Source: an uncultured Methylococcaceae bacterium (GTDB taxonomy: Bacteria; Pseudomonadota; Gammaproteobacteria; Methylococcales; Methylococcaceae). From it: a DNA stretch of 35,944 nt. Of this stretch, positions 16,911 to 24,504 are shown piece after piece. The first letter of the stretch is position 1. Every line of letters begins with the position of its first letter. The translations under genes and the position numbers were made by a program. A model generated the notes under the pieces. That model did no database searches, was not told the DNA's origin, and saw only the letters and a list, made by a program, of their open reading frames with translations. Location: contig CAIYXP010000046.1 of assembly GCA_903930145.1 (NCBI GenBank), positions 1 to 35,944 on the forward strand, written 5' to 3'.

Positions 16911-17981
16911 CTAACCCCCTGCCGGCAGCACGAGTGACGGACTGCCGGGCGCTTCTCCGGTGTCGACCAACTGCATGACGATCATCAGGAAGGAAAACAA
17001 AAATTTTGAATGGAAGTCGCGGTCGTCAACCCAATACCAATTACCCCGGTAAGGAACGGCGGTAAAGGCATCGGAGGGCTTGCTTCCGCCGCTCTGGATG
17101 CGCATTAGCGGTTCGATCTCACGCCCGCCCAGCGAAGTCACCAGATTGGACTTTGATGCCCGGTTTTCAGCAACATGCTCAGGCGGAACTTCGATGTAGT
17201 CTGACAGGTTGGTCAGCAAGTCAAGGATAGACCGGGTCAGGATGGCAATCTGCCGGTTGTTCTCGGTGGCGATGCCATAGATAATGGTATATTCCTTGGC
17301 CGTCGGGTCTAGTCCGAGCAGGTTCCTGAATTCGTGGAGCTTGCCGCGCATCCCCTCGTCTTGCGGCTCGCGCAGGCGCAATAGTGTGGTATGGCCCTTT
17401 TCTTCTTTCACATCTTTGATCGCCAGATAGTTTTCACGCTGAAGGTCGGCCATGACGTCCAGCAGCCGGTAGAACCGGGTGTCCGCCGAGTCGGCGGCAG
17501 AGTCGCCCTCGGTGATGTTCCGTAGGCCGTTGATCGATTTGACGGTGAGCCTGAGCACGGGTTTGACCGAGTAACCCGATTGGATTAGATTGATGATATT
17601 CATCGGGGGGATGGGTGTCAGCATGCTTTTGCCGAATACCTTCCCTTGCATAGGGGCATAGGTGACCGTGGGCGAATTCGAGAATTCCGCCGAACCACCC
17701 AGCGCCCCGGCCCAGGGGCTGGGGCCTTGATTCCAACTGCCGCCCATGTTCATCGAACCGCGCACATTATGCTGGGCGATCACCGACTGCACGCCTAGGA
17801 ACACCGGGGTGTCGCCGTAGCGCAATTTGACTAGGTTCAACAACATTTGGTCTTTCCATGAATCGCCGATGGCTTCGTTGAAGTTGAACCGGTCAACCAT
17901 CAATTTTTCGCCCCCAAAATGCGAGCAGCCAGTCAGTGCTAGCACCGACAGTATCACGAAACAAAATTTCAATCTTTTCAT
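16911..17981 (-). CDS. Conserved lipoprotein of unknown function
   Basis: Predicted lipoprotein of 356 residues. The signal peptide 'MKRLKFCFVILSVLALTGCS' ends in the lipobox LTGC, with Cys20 lipidated. The ATG at 17981 has GAGGAGA seven bases upstream; the frame extends further to 18032 but lacks such support. After the signal comes 'SWKDQMLLNLVKLRYGDTPVFL', a pattern I associate with a widespread uncharacterised envelope family. A glycine/serine/asparagine-rich stretch follows, then a mixed alpha/beta region. No catalytic motif is seen. It is probably co-transcribed with the single-TM protein and ABC transporter upstream. Confidence 0.75.
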   Translation of the reverse strand: MKRLKFCFVILSVLALTGCSHFGGEKLMVDRFNFNEAIGDSWKDQMLLNLVKLRYGDTPVFLGVQSVIAQHNVRGSMNMGGSWNQGPSPWAGALGGSAEFSNSPTVTYAPMQGKVFGKSMLTPIPPMNIINLIQSGYSVKPVLRLTVKSINGLRNITEGDSAADSADTRFYRLLDVMADLQRENYLAIKDVKEEKGHTTLLRLREPQDEGMRGKLHEFRNLLGLDPTAKEYTIIYGIATENNRQIAILTRSILDLLTNLSDYIEVPPEHVAENRASKSNLVTSLGGREIEPLMRIQSGGSKPSDAFTAVPYRGNWYWVDDRDFHSKFLFSFLMIVMQLVDTGEAPGSPSLVLPAGG

Positions 17982-18091
17982 TGTTATTCTCCTCATGGTA
18001 TTAAATGTGGTATTGCCTGATTGGCAATTCATTTGCCTTCCTAAGTCGCAGTCTATTGAACATTCTGCGGAATCGCGCCGGGGGTCCCGGC

Positions 18092-18754
18092 TTATTTCTC
18101 CCCTCCCCCACCCGCCTCCGATGCTTCACCCAGCACCCGGGTGAAAACAGTCCAATCCTTAGCCGCGGCTTCCCGTATTGCCTTGACCGCCAGTTCTTGG
18201 CGCTGGGTTTCCGAGGCCATGATCATTTCATAGGCGGGCAGCGGTTGTGCCAGGTTTTCCGCAATCAGCCGGGTAAATAGACGCCGGCGGGCATCCCGGT
18301 AACGCGCATCTGACGGATTCACCACAATCTTGTGGTAGGTCGCAAACAATGCCACGTCATTTTGGCGGCTCAACGCCTTCCGGCATAGTTTCAGGTAATC
18401 CACCACGACCGTGTTTGCGGCCTGCCGTGCTGCCGGCGCCACATCAATGTGCCGCCCTGTCAGCCACTCAAGCTGGATGTTCATGTCGGCGCAAAAAGCC
18501 GCAAGCCTTTGCGTCAATGCGGCAAAACCCTCGTCGGGCAAGCCTAGGACCCATTTCCGCAATTCCGGGTTATCCTGCAAGTCGGTATCGACCCAGTCGC
18601 GGAATTCCAAGGAGACATCGGCTTTTTTAAGGGTAATGGCTTTTGCCGCTTCAAGTATCTGGCCGGGTGTTTCGTAATAACCGCCCAAGATCAGCGCATA
18701 CATGACCAGCAGGGCCAAAACAACGAGGAATCCCGTCAAAATGAAAATGAGCAT
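18092..18754 (-). CDS. Single-pass membrane protein, unknown
   Basis: From ATG 18754 the product is 220 residues: one N-terminal membrane helix ('MLIFILTGFLVVLALLVMYALIL') followed by a largely helical soluble domain. I do not recognise the family. The open frame continues upstream to 18817, but the added residues precede the hydrophobic start and no Shine-Dalgarno supports either choice. It lies 110 bases before the lipoprotein gene and 146 bases after the ABC transporter, so it may be part of an envelope export unit. Confidence 0.65.
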   Translation of the reverse strand: MLIFILTGFLVVLALLVMYALILGGYYETPGQILEAAKAITLKKADVSLEFRDWVDTDLQDNPELRKWVLGLPDEGFAALTQRLAAFCADMNIQLEWLTGRHIDVAPAARQAANTVVVDYLKLCRKALSRQNDVALFATYHKIVVNPSDARYRDARRRLFTRLIAENLAQPLPAYEMIMASETQRQELAVKAIREAAAKDWTVFTRVLGEASEAGGGGEK

Positions 18755-18900
18755 AATGATAGTGTGGTTAGGGTTGATGAAATTGGATGGTAAGACAGCC
18801 TTGCCAGGTTGCCGCAAGGGTTGTTTGTGTTCGACCCCGTGCGGTTATCGGCCGGCCGGGTAGGACAGCAAGACGATGAAGCAGTGGCAGACTATCGGTT

Positions 18901-20529
18901 CTAGCCATGCTTTTCCTCATCCCATTCAAATTTGCCCTCATCCATTTTTAAAATGCGGTCGGCAACATGGAAGTAATGATCGTCATGAGTGACGGCAATC
19001 ACGGTTATTCCTGCCCGCTTCAATTCCTTGAGGATACTCTCATAAAAATATTTCCTGAAACCGGGGTCTTGGTCGGCGGCGAACTCGTCCAAGACCATTA
19101 TCGGCTTCCTTTCCAGGATGGCGGCGATAAGCGCCAAACGCTTGCGTTGACCGCTAGAAAGGCTGGTACTGGTGAAGCCGCCGCCTTGAAATCTGACTTT
19201 GCGGTGCATATCCATTTTTTCTAACCAGTAATCAACCTCAGCCGGATCAAGGCCCGTGATGCCGTAAATCCGGTCAAATAAGTGAAAGTCGGCAAATACG
19301 GCGGCAAACAATTCCCGGTAGGCTTGGTAATTGTCTTTGCAGACTACAATGCCGTCCACCTTGATTTCGCCGTTGCCGGGACTGTACAGTCCGGTCAACA
19401 ATTTTAGGAACGTTGACTTTCCGCTGCCGTTGCCGCCGATGATGAACAAGAGTTCGCCGGAACGGATGGTCTCCCGAAACGGCCCGCACGTGAACTCCGG
19501 TTCATTGTCTTTTCCCTGGTAAGAAAAACAAACGTCAGTGAAAGTGATTGCGTGGAACGGCAGGGCTTCTTGCCTTGCATCAGGCGACTCATTGGCGATG
19601 GCGGCATCCATGCCGCTTTCAAGCTCGGTCAAATCGTCAATGGCCAAGTCCACCCGATTGAACAACGGCAAGGCAAACACCAAGACGGTTACAGGCCCGG
19701 TCATGAACAACACGGTGGCTATTATTTTGTAGATGTCGGTAGCCAGTTCTCGGAAAAATGAAGGGATGATAAAAACCAGGATGGGCATCAGGGCATAGGT
19801 GAAAAGCCGGCCAAAACCCCATAATTTCACTTCGTGCAAACCCACCTCAAACCTGATCTCCTTGCTTTCCACCGAAGCATGGGCGATATGATTCAGGATG
19901 TCGGCGCTTTTTGCGCGATTCAGCCGGATTTCTTTGAAGCCCTCGATCAGATGGTTAATCAATCCGAAATAACCTTCATCCTCGCTTTTTAGGCGTTGCA
20001 GTTCGGATCGTATGTCATCGGCTTCAAACAGGAAAAGAGCCAAGGCGAGCCCCATCGATACCGTCGCAATTAAGAAGCTGACCGGCGAGATGTAAGCCAG
20101 GTAAAGTAGCGAAAACACTAGCAGGATACTTACCTGGGCGGCGCTGGTGATATGCGGGACCGCCTGCGACAGCAGCGTGTTGCTTTCAGTCAGGCGCGCA
20201 TAAAGGGTCCGCCCCCCCATGCCTTCGATGAAGGGCAGTTCCACATGGCGGATCTTTTCGATCAGACGGAGGCGTACAGTGTAGATGGATTCTTCAATGG
20301 CACCAATTGCTTGCCCATACGCGACCCATTGTGCATATAAAAAAAGGATAAAGACCGCCAAATAGAGCAAAAAGGCTTGGATTAGATCCTCGTCATTGGC
20401 AACTTTGAATGCGGCATGGTTGATGATGCTTAACAAAAATCCGTTGGCGATGCCTGAGATGGCAGCCATGATAATGATGCGCCGATAAGATGCATTAGAT
20501 TCTTTTTCTACGAACTTCAGCAGCTTCAC
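18901..20529 (-). CDS. ABC transporter, cyclic-peptide exporter (PvdE/SyrD-like)
   Basis: Half-size exporter of 542 residues. An N-terminal membrane domain (about 1-295, six hydrophobic helices) is fused to an ATPase domain with Walker A GGNGSGKST (365-373), signature LSSGQ (457-461), Walker B IMVLDE (477-482) and the H-loop His in 'AVTHDDHYF'. The layout and 'SSGQRKRLALIAAILERKPIMVLDEFAADQDPGFR' resemble PvdE/SyrD/YojI exporters of peptide-like metabolites. It starts at GTG 20529. It is the obvious exporter for the cluster product. A short inverted repeat (CACTC GAATTA GAGTG, 20556-20571) lies just upstream and could be an operator. Confidence 0.9.
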   Translation of the reverse strand: MKLLKFVEKESNASYRRIIIMAAISGIANGFLLSIINHAAFKVANDEDLIQAFLLYLAVFILFLYAQWVAYGQAIGAIEESIYTVRLRLIEKIRHVELPFIEGMGGRTLYARLTESNTLLSQAVPHITSAAQVSILLVFSLLYLAYISPVSFLIATVSMGLALALFLFEADDIRSELQRLKSEDEGYFGLINHLIEGFKEIRLNRAKSADILNHIAHASVESKEIRFEVGLHEVKLWGFGRLFTYALMPILVFIIPSFFRELATDIYKIIATVLFMTGPVTVLVFALPLFNRVDLAIDDLTELESGMDAAIANESPDARQEALPFHAITFTDVCFSYQGKDNEPEFTCGPFRETIRSGELLFIIGGNGSGKSTFLKLLTGLYSPGNGEIKVDGIVVCKDNYQAYRELFAAVFADFHLFDRIYGITGLDPAEVDYWLEKMDMHRKVRFQGGGFTSTSLSSGQRKRLALIAAILERKPIMVLDEFAADQDPGFRKYFYESILKELKRAGITVIAVTHDDHYFHVADRILKMDEGKFEWDEEKHG

Positions 20530-21140
20530 ATTTTCAATCCAATGCTATTAATAGTCACTCGAATTAGAGTGTGGCTTTTTGATTGAGGGGCAACACTGGA
20601 TTTAAGTTTACCTTCCATGAGTCTGAATTACCGTTACCAAGTAGGAATGATGTTTTCCAGCCATTTTTATTTAAACCCAAAATTGCGGGGTTCTTAACAA
20701 TGACCAAGAAAGATACTTGGTTTCTTGATAAATGAAGTAATAAAGGCAACATAGGCTAAGCGCATGACATAAAAAATCCGATGCTTCTCTAAATATTTTG
20801 CCACAACAAATGATCACAAGCCACAATCAATTCGTTTCCGATGTTGATGGTGGTGTACTGCAACCTATATTTTGACATTGCGGATTGCCGATGCTATCTT
20901 TAACGCCGTATTTTTAGTACACGCCCTGTTAGACACAGGCTAAGCTCTAATATGGCGATACTCATTATGCGCCTAGATTAATCCGAGTGTTCCGGTTTGC
21001 TGGGAGGTGAAGGTTAACCACTAGAATTTTGTAGGCATCAGTACCGTTCGAGCCAAGGTAGGCCGCATCGCCTGTAGCCGTAACCCCTTAAATTTAGTCA
21101 GTTCGCTGTAAAGCCAATCATTTTTGCGAGAGCAATCAAC
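20530..21140. other. Divergent intergenic region
   Basis: These 611 bases separate the minus-strand exporter from the plus-strand membrane-module operon. I see no supported gene; a 62-codon minus-strand frame at 20564-20752 has no Shine-Dalgarno and no recognisable content. It contains a good promoter for the plus strand (20872-20900), leaving a 5' leader of about 230 bases. Confidence 0.6.
20872..20900 (+). promoter_or_regulatory. Sigma-70 promoter for the 21141 operon
   Basis: TTGACA (20872-20877), exactly 17 bases, TATCTT (20895-20900): a consensus -35 and a four-of-six -10. Transcription would start near 20907 and could run through the plus-strand genes from 21141 onward. Confidence 0.6.
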
Positions 21141-21446
21141 ATGCCTGTCGAACCAACCGCAGTTGCCGGGGCCACCGCAGCCGCAGCCACAACCGCAGCC
21201 CCTTCATTGGCTGGGAATACCACAGGGGCATTGAAAACAGCCGTGGCGGTGGGTGCAAAAACCCCCTTGCTCGTCGTTTCAAGCGTCAAGGCACTTGCCC
21301 TTGCCCATCCTGTGGGATTGTTAGGGTTGCTGGCCGCTGGCATCGTTTCGGTCGGTGCCTACGATAGCATCAAGCAATACCTCCGCGGCAAAAAGGAAGA
21401 AACGGCCTTGGCATCTGTCTTGGACGAATCCCCCAAAACTTCATAG
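21141..21446 (+). CDS. Small Ala-rich protein with one hydrophobic segment
   Basis: Protein of 101 residues that I do not recognise. The first 55 residues are rich in Ala, Thr, Pro and Val, followed by a hydrophobic helix ('HPVGLLGLLAAGIVSVGAY') and a charged tail ('DSIKQYLRGKKEE'). The start has a weak Shine-Dalgarno (GAGAG, about ten bases upstream). It is the first gene after the promoter and 36 bases before the Band-7 gene, so it may be a small partner of that membrane module. Confidence 0.6.
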   Translation: MPVEPTAVAGATAAAATTAAPSLAGNTTGALKTAVAVGAKTPLLVVSSVKALALAHPVGLLGLLAAGIVSVGAYDSIKQYLRGKKEETALASVLDESPKTS

Positions 21447-21482
21447 TCAGGCCAAAGCCCCGCCCAACCGCCGTCACCATTA

Positions 21483-22394
21483 ATGATTCCAAACCAAGAA
21501 AGCCAAGCCCAAGAAGCCAAAGCTACGAAAGAAACCTCGCGTGCGGCAAAGCGGGCCGAGCGGCGGAAGCGTTTTCGCAAGTGGCTGTTTGGCAAAACCC
21601 CTTATTTCATAGTGATCATGCTGGGGTTAGTCATTACCTTGGTTATTCTGTGGTTTCGCATCGTCATCATCGTAGAAGCAGGTCAGGCCGGCGTATTGTT
21701 CCGGCTGTTCACCGGAACCCAGATTGATTATGTCTATTCCGAGGGGCTGCACATCATCAGCCCGCTTAACACCATGTACAAATACGAGGTCAGAAAACAG
21801 GTAGCCCTGCATGAGTTCGACATACTCACATCCAGAGGCATGACTGTACATTTGGCATTGGCAATCCGCTACCAGCCGGAAATGGAATTGCTCGGCATGC
21901 TGCACCAAAGGATCGGCCCGGATTATCTCAAGCGGGTGATCGTGCCGCAAATCGAGTCGGTGATGCGCAGGCAATTGGGCAGCTATACGGCCGAGGACAT
22001 CTACACCAACAAGGAAGGGCTGTTGACCAACACCATCTTATTGGCGCTGGACGAGGTCGGGCGCAACTTCGTGAAAATGGACGATATCATCATCAGAAGT
22101 ATCCAGATGCCTGCAACCATCAAGGCAGCCATTGAGGACAAGCTGTCGCAAGAAGAGCTGTTAAAGTCTTACGAGTATCGTGTGCAAACCGCCGACAGGG
22201 AAGCGGAGCGCAAGACCATCGAAGGCCGCGGGATCAGCGCGTACAATGACTTGGTTACCAAGAGCCTGAACGAAAACATTCTGAAAAATGCGGGGATAGA
22301 CGCCACCAAGGAACTGGCCAAGTCCAACAACGCCAAGATCATCGTCATTGGCTCCGGCAAGGACGGTTTGCCCTTGATCTTAAATGCTCAGTAG
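21483..22394 (+). CDS. Band-7/SPFH (prohibitin-like) membrane protein
   Basis: Protein of 303 residues. A basic N-terminus precedes one membrane helix ('YFIVIMLGLVITLVILWF', about 41-58). The SPFH domain starts with 'VEAGQAGVLFRLFTG' and continues through 'EGLHIISPLNTMYKYEVRKQ' and 'VHLALAIRYQPE'. A coiled-coil tail ('EDKLSQEELLKSYEYRVQTADREAERKTI') follows, as in prohibitins, which form membrane scaffolds. Its stop overlaps the start of the lipoprotein gene by 11 bases, so the two are coupled. Confidence 0.85.
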   Translation: MIPNQESQAQEAKATKETSRAAKRAERRKRFRKWLFGKTPYFIVIMLGLVITLVILWFRIVIIVEAGQAGVLFRLFTGTQIDYVYSEGLHIISPLNTMYKYEVRKQVALHEFDILTSRGMTVHLALAIRYQPEMELLGMLHQRIGPDYLKRVIVPQIESVMRRQLGSYTAEDIYTNKEGLLTNTILLALDEVGRNFVKMDDIIIRSIQMPATIKAAIEDKLSQEELLKSYEYRVQTADREAERKTIEGRGISAYNDLVTKSLNENILKNAGIDATKELAKSNNAKIIVIGSGKDGLPLILNAQ

Positions 22395-24300
22395 GCTATC
22401 CGTGCGTATATTGATATTGCCGGTTGTTATCGCAGTGCTGGCACTGGCCGGCTGCGGCATTGATTACGACGACTTGGCCAAGCACCGCTTGGAGTATGCA
22501 AAGGGGGGCCGGGGTGATATTTATGTCGCCGCCATAGAAGAGAGTTGGTCAGCCAGCTATCTTGACGGCATTCGTCTGGCAATAGACCAGGTAAACGCAA
22601 GGCCGGGCAAGCTGCTTGGGCGTAATGTGCGGTTGCTGGTGAAAGAAGGGGTGCCCAATTTCGATGACAGTCTGCCCAATATATTGAAGATTGCCAAAAA
22701 CCCGAAGGTGACCGCCGTGTTGGGGCATCGCCGCTCGGTCGTCGCGGTCCCCGCATCGGTCATCTACGAAGCCAGCCATATCATCTACTTGCCGCCCTAT
22801 TCGACTTCTAAAGACTTGACTTCGCATAATTTCAAGTTCGTTTTCCGCATGGTGCCGAGCAATTCCAACATGGCAGGGCAGTTGTCCAGCGTGGCTGCAT
22901 TGTTGGGCTATAAGAAGTCCGCCATGTTGTACGCGCAGGACGATAACAGCAGGGAACTGGCTTTCTTGTTCGAAGACGCGGCCATCAAGAACGGCATTGG
23001 CTTCTTGCATCGGCGATCCTACGACCCCAAGGAGATGGATTATCGGTCGCTGATTACCCAGTTTGCCAACAAACCATTTGATTTCGTGTTTATTTCCGCC
23101 GCGACGGCGGCGGATGGTGTGCGCATGGTCCAGCAATTGCGCGAAATGGGTGTGAAGACCCCGGTAATGGGGAGTGATGCCTTAGATGGCACTTATTACA
23201 AAGAAGCCGTGGGTGAAGATGGCTACAACACCATTATTCCGGTGGTTTTTCGCCCTAACGCCACCAACAAAGCCAGGCTTTTTGCCGAGGATTTTGTCAA
23301 GGCCTACGGCAGGGAACCGGACCAAAACGCAGCTTTGGGGTTTGATTCCATGATGATGCTGGCTAGCGCCATTGAGGCAGCCAAATCGACCGTGCCCACG
23401 CTGGTTTCCTCGACCTTGCATTACATGCATTACTGGACTGGCGTAACCGGTGTTCACTCCTTTGATGTCCATGGTGACGTTATCGGGATGAAGTATTTCG
23501 TTCAAGTGCTCAATAACAAGGCATGGCATCTGCTGCCGGGCGTGCACCTGCCTTTTTTTCTAAGCAAATTTGACCGGTATGTGAAAGCCACTTGGACTAA
23601 AGACGGCCCCCCCCCCTCGTTTGAAAAAGCATTTTCCGCAAACCTGCACTTTGAGGATCTTAGAATCCTACAGCTCGATTTTTTGCGTGAGATTTTGCAA
23701 TTTAAGCGGCTCGGGGTCATTTTTGGCGAGCAAAAAGTCGGCGTGGAACCCGAAAGAGTCACCCGAATCAGGCAATTGGGCGAAAAGAGGGGGTATTCCG
23801 TGCTTTCTTGCGGAATACCCCTTGCCGGATTGGATAAGTCGCAGACGGAGCAGAGGTTAATCAATTGCTATGGGAAACTCGCCATAGAGGTGGACACCAT
23901 GAACGTCAGCGGATTGCAGAGTATGGATAAGGATATGGTTGTCCGGGTGCAAAGGCCGTTAAAATTTTACAAGGTACCGGTGATTGCCTTGCAAGGCGAC
24001 CCTGATTTTGAGGAAGGCGTGGCGATGCGGATCGGCCGCTTCGGCGAAACCAATAACATACAGACGGATTTTTATGTCAACCTGTTCGGCGGCGTGCTAA
24101 ACGGGATCAAAGTCTTCGAAATCGCCGAAAGATTGCAGGATATGCCCGTCATGGCAGTCAATTTGAAAGTATTGAACGAGTATGGATTGCTGAATTCTGG
24201 CACCTTGGTGGGGCTTGCCCCGGACCTGTACATGGATTGGCTGGTGTCGGCACAGAAACCAACTAAACCCACTACCACAACGACCGAGCCTAAAAGGTAA
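22384..24300 (+). CDS. Periplasmic-binding lipoprotein with two receptor regions
   Basis: Lipoprotein of 638 residues. The lipobox LAGC (Cys at about 24) ends the signal peptide. Residues about 45-390 follow the Leu/Ile/Val-binding-protein plan ('YLDGIRLAIDQVNARPGKLLGRNVRLLVKEG', 'GYKKSAMLYAQDD', 'GSDALDGTYY'). The last 240 residues look like a second substrate-binding lobe pair of the ABC_sub_bind type (inferred from 'LGVIFGEQKVGVE', 'FYKVPVIALQGDPDFEEGVA'). No cognate permease or ATPase is adjacent, so it may sense rather than feed a transporter. An 11-bp perfect inverted repeat lies inside the gene at 23790-23821. Confidence 0.8.
   Translation: MLSRLSVRILILPVVIAVLALAGCGIDYDDLAKHRLEYAKGGRGDIYVAAIEESWSASYLDGIRLAIDQVNARPGKLLGRNVRLLVKEGVPNFDDSLPNILKIAKNPKVTAVLGHRRSVVAVPASVIYEASHIIYLPPYSTSKDLTSHNFKFVFRMVPSNSNMAGQLSSVAALLGYKKSAMLYAQDDNSRELAFLFEDAAIKNGIGFLHRRSYDPKEMDYRSLITQFANKPFDFVFISAATAADGVRMVQQLREMGVKTPVMGSDALDGTYYKEAVGEDGYNTIIPVVFRPNATNKARLFAEDFVKAYGREPDQNAALGFDSMMMLASAIEAAKSTVPTLVSSTLHYMHYWTGVTGVHSFDVHGDVIGMKYFVQVLNNKAWHLLPGVHLPFFLSKFDRYVKATWTKDGPPPSFEKAFSANLHFEDLRILQLDFLREILQFKRLGVIFGEQKVGVEPERVTRIRQLGEKRGYSVLSCGIPLAGLDKSQTEQRLINCYGKLAIEVDTMNVSGLQSMDKDMVVRVQRPLKFYKVPVIALQGDPDFEEGVAMRIGRFGETNNIQTDFYVNLFGGVLNGIKVFEIAERLQDMPVMAVNLKVLNEYGLLNSGTLVGLAPDLYMDWLVSAQKPTKPTTTTTEPKR
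23790..23821. repeat. 11-bp perfect inverted repeat inside lipoprotein gene
   Basis: GGGGTATTCCG (23790-23800) pairs exactly with CGGAATACCCC (23811-23821) across a 10-base loop. It is placed near the start of the second receptor region. Confidence 0.7.
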
Positions 24301-24308
24301 AATCTGAG

Positions 24309-24482
24309 ATGATAAACCAATATGTGATCATACTAATCTATGTTGCGCTGTGCGTGGCGGTTGGATTTCTGGGCAGAAATCGGAAATGGGGCTTCTGGGG
24401 CTACCTCTGGTCGTCCATACTGTTTTCCCCGCTGCTGGGCATCCTTTTTCTGCTGGCGTCCGATCCTAAAAAAACCACATAA
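24309..24482 (+). CDS. Small two-helix membrane protein
   Basis: A 57-residue frame starts eight bases after the lipoprotein stop. It reads 'MINQYVIILIYVALCVAVGF', a short charged turn 'GRNRKWGFWGY', then 'LWSSILFSPLLGILFLLAS' and a lysine-rich end. Two hydrophobic helices with a positive inner loop give a convincing small membrane protein. The downstream gene starts 22 bases after its stop. Function unknown; it is likely a small subunit of the surrounding membrane module. Confidence 0.65.
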   Translation: MINQYVIILIYVALCVAVGFLGRNRKWGFWGYLWSSILFSPLLGILFLLASDPKKTT

Positions 24483-24504
24483 ACCCGCCGTCGGAGTATT
24501 TCGA

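Noticed and set aside
20564-20752. 62-codon minus-strand frame upstream of the exporter
   Set aside because: No Shine-Dalgarno, no recognisable domain, and odd composition; treated as chance.
22549-23136. 195-codon minus-strand frame opposite the binding lipoprotein
   Set aside because: It lies wholly within a well-supported gene and its product is histidine/glycine-rich without any domain, as expected for an antisense shadow.
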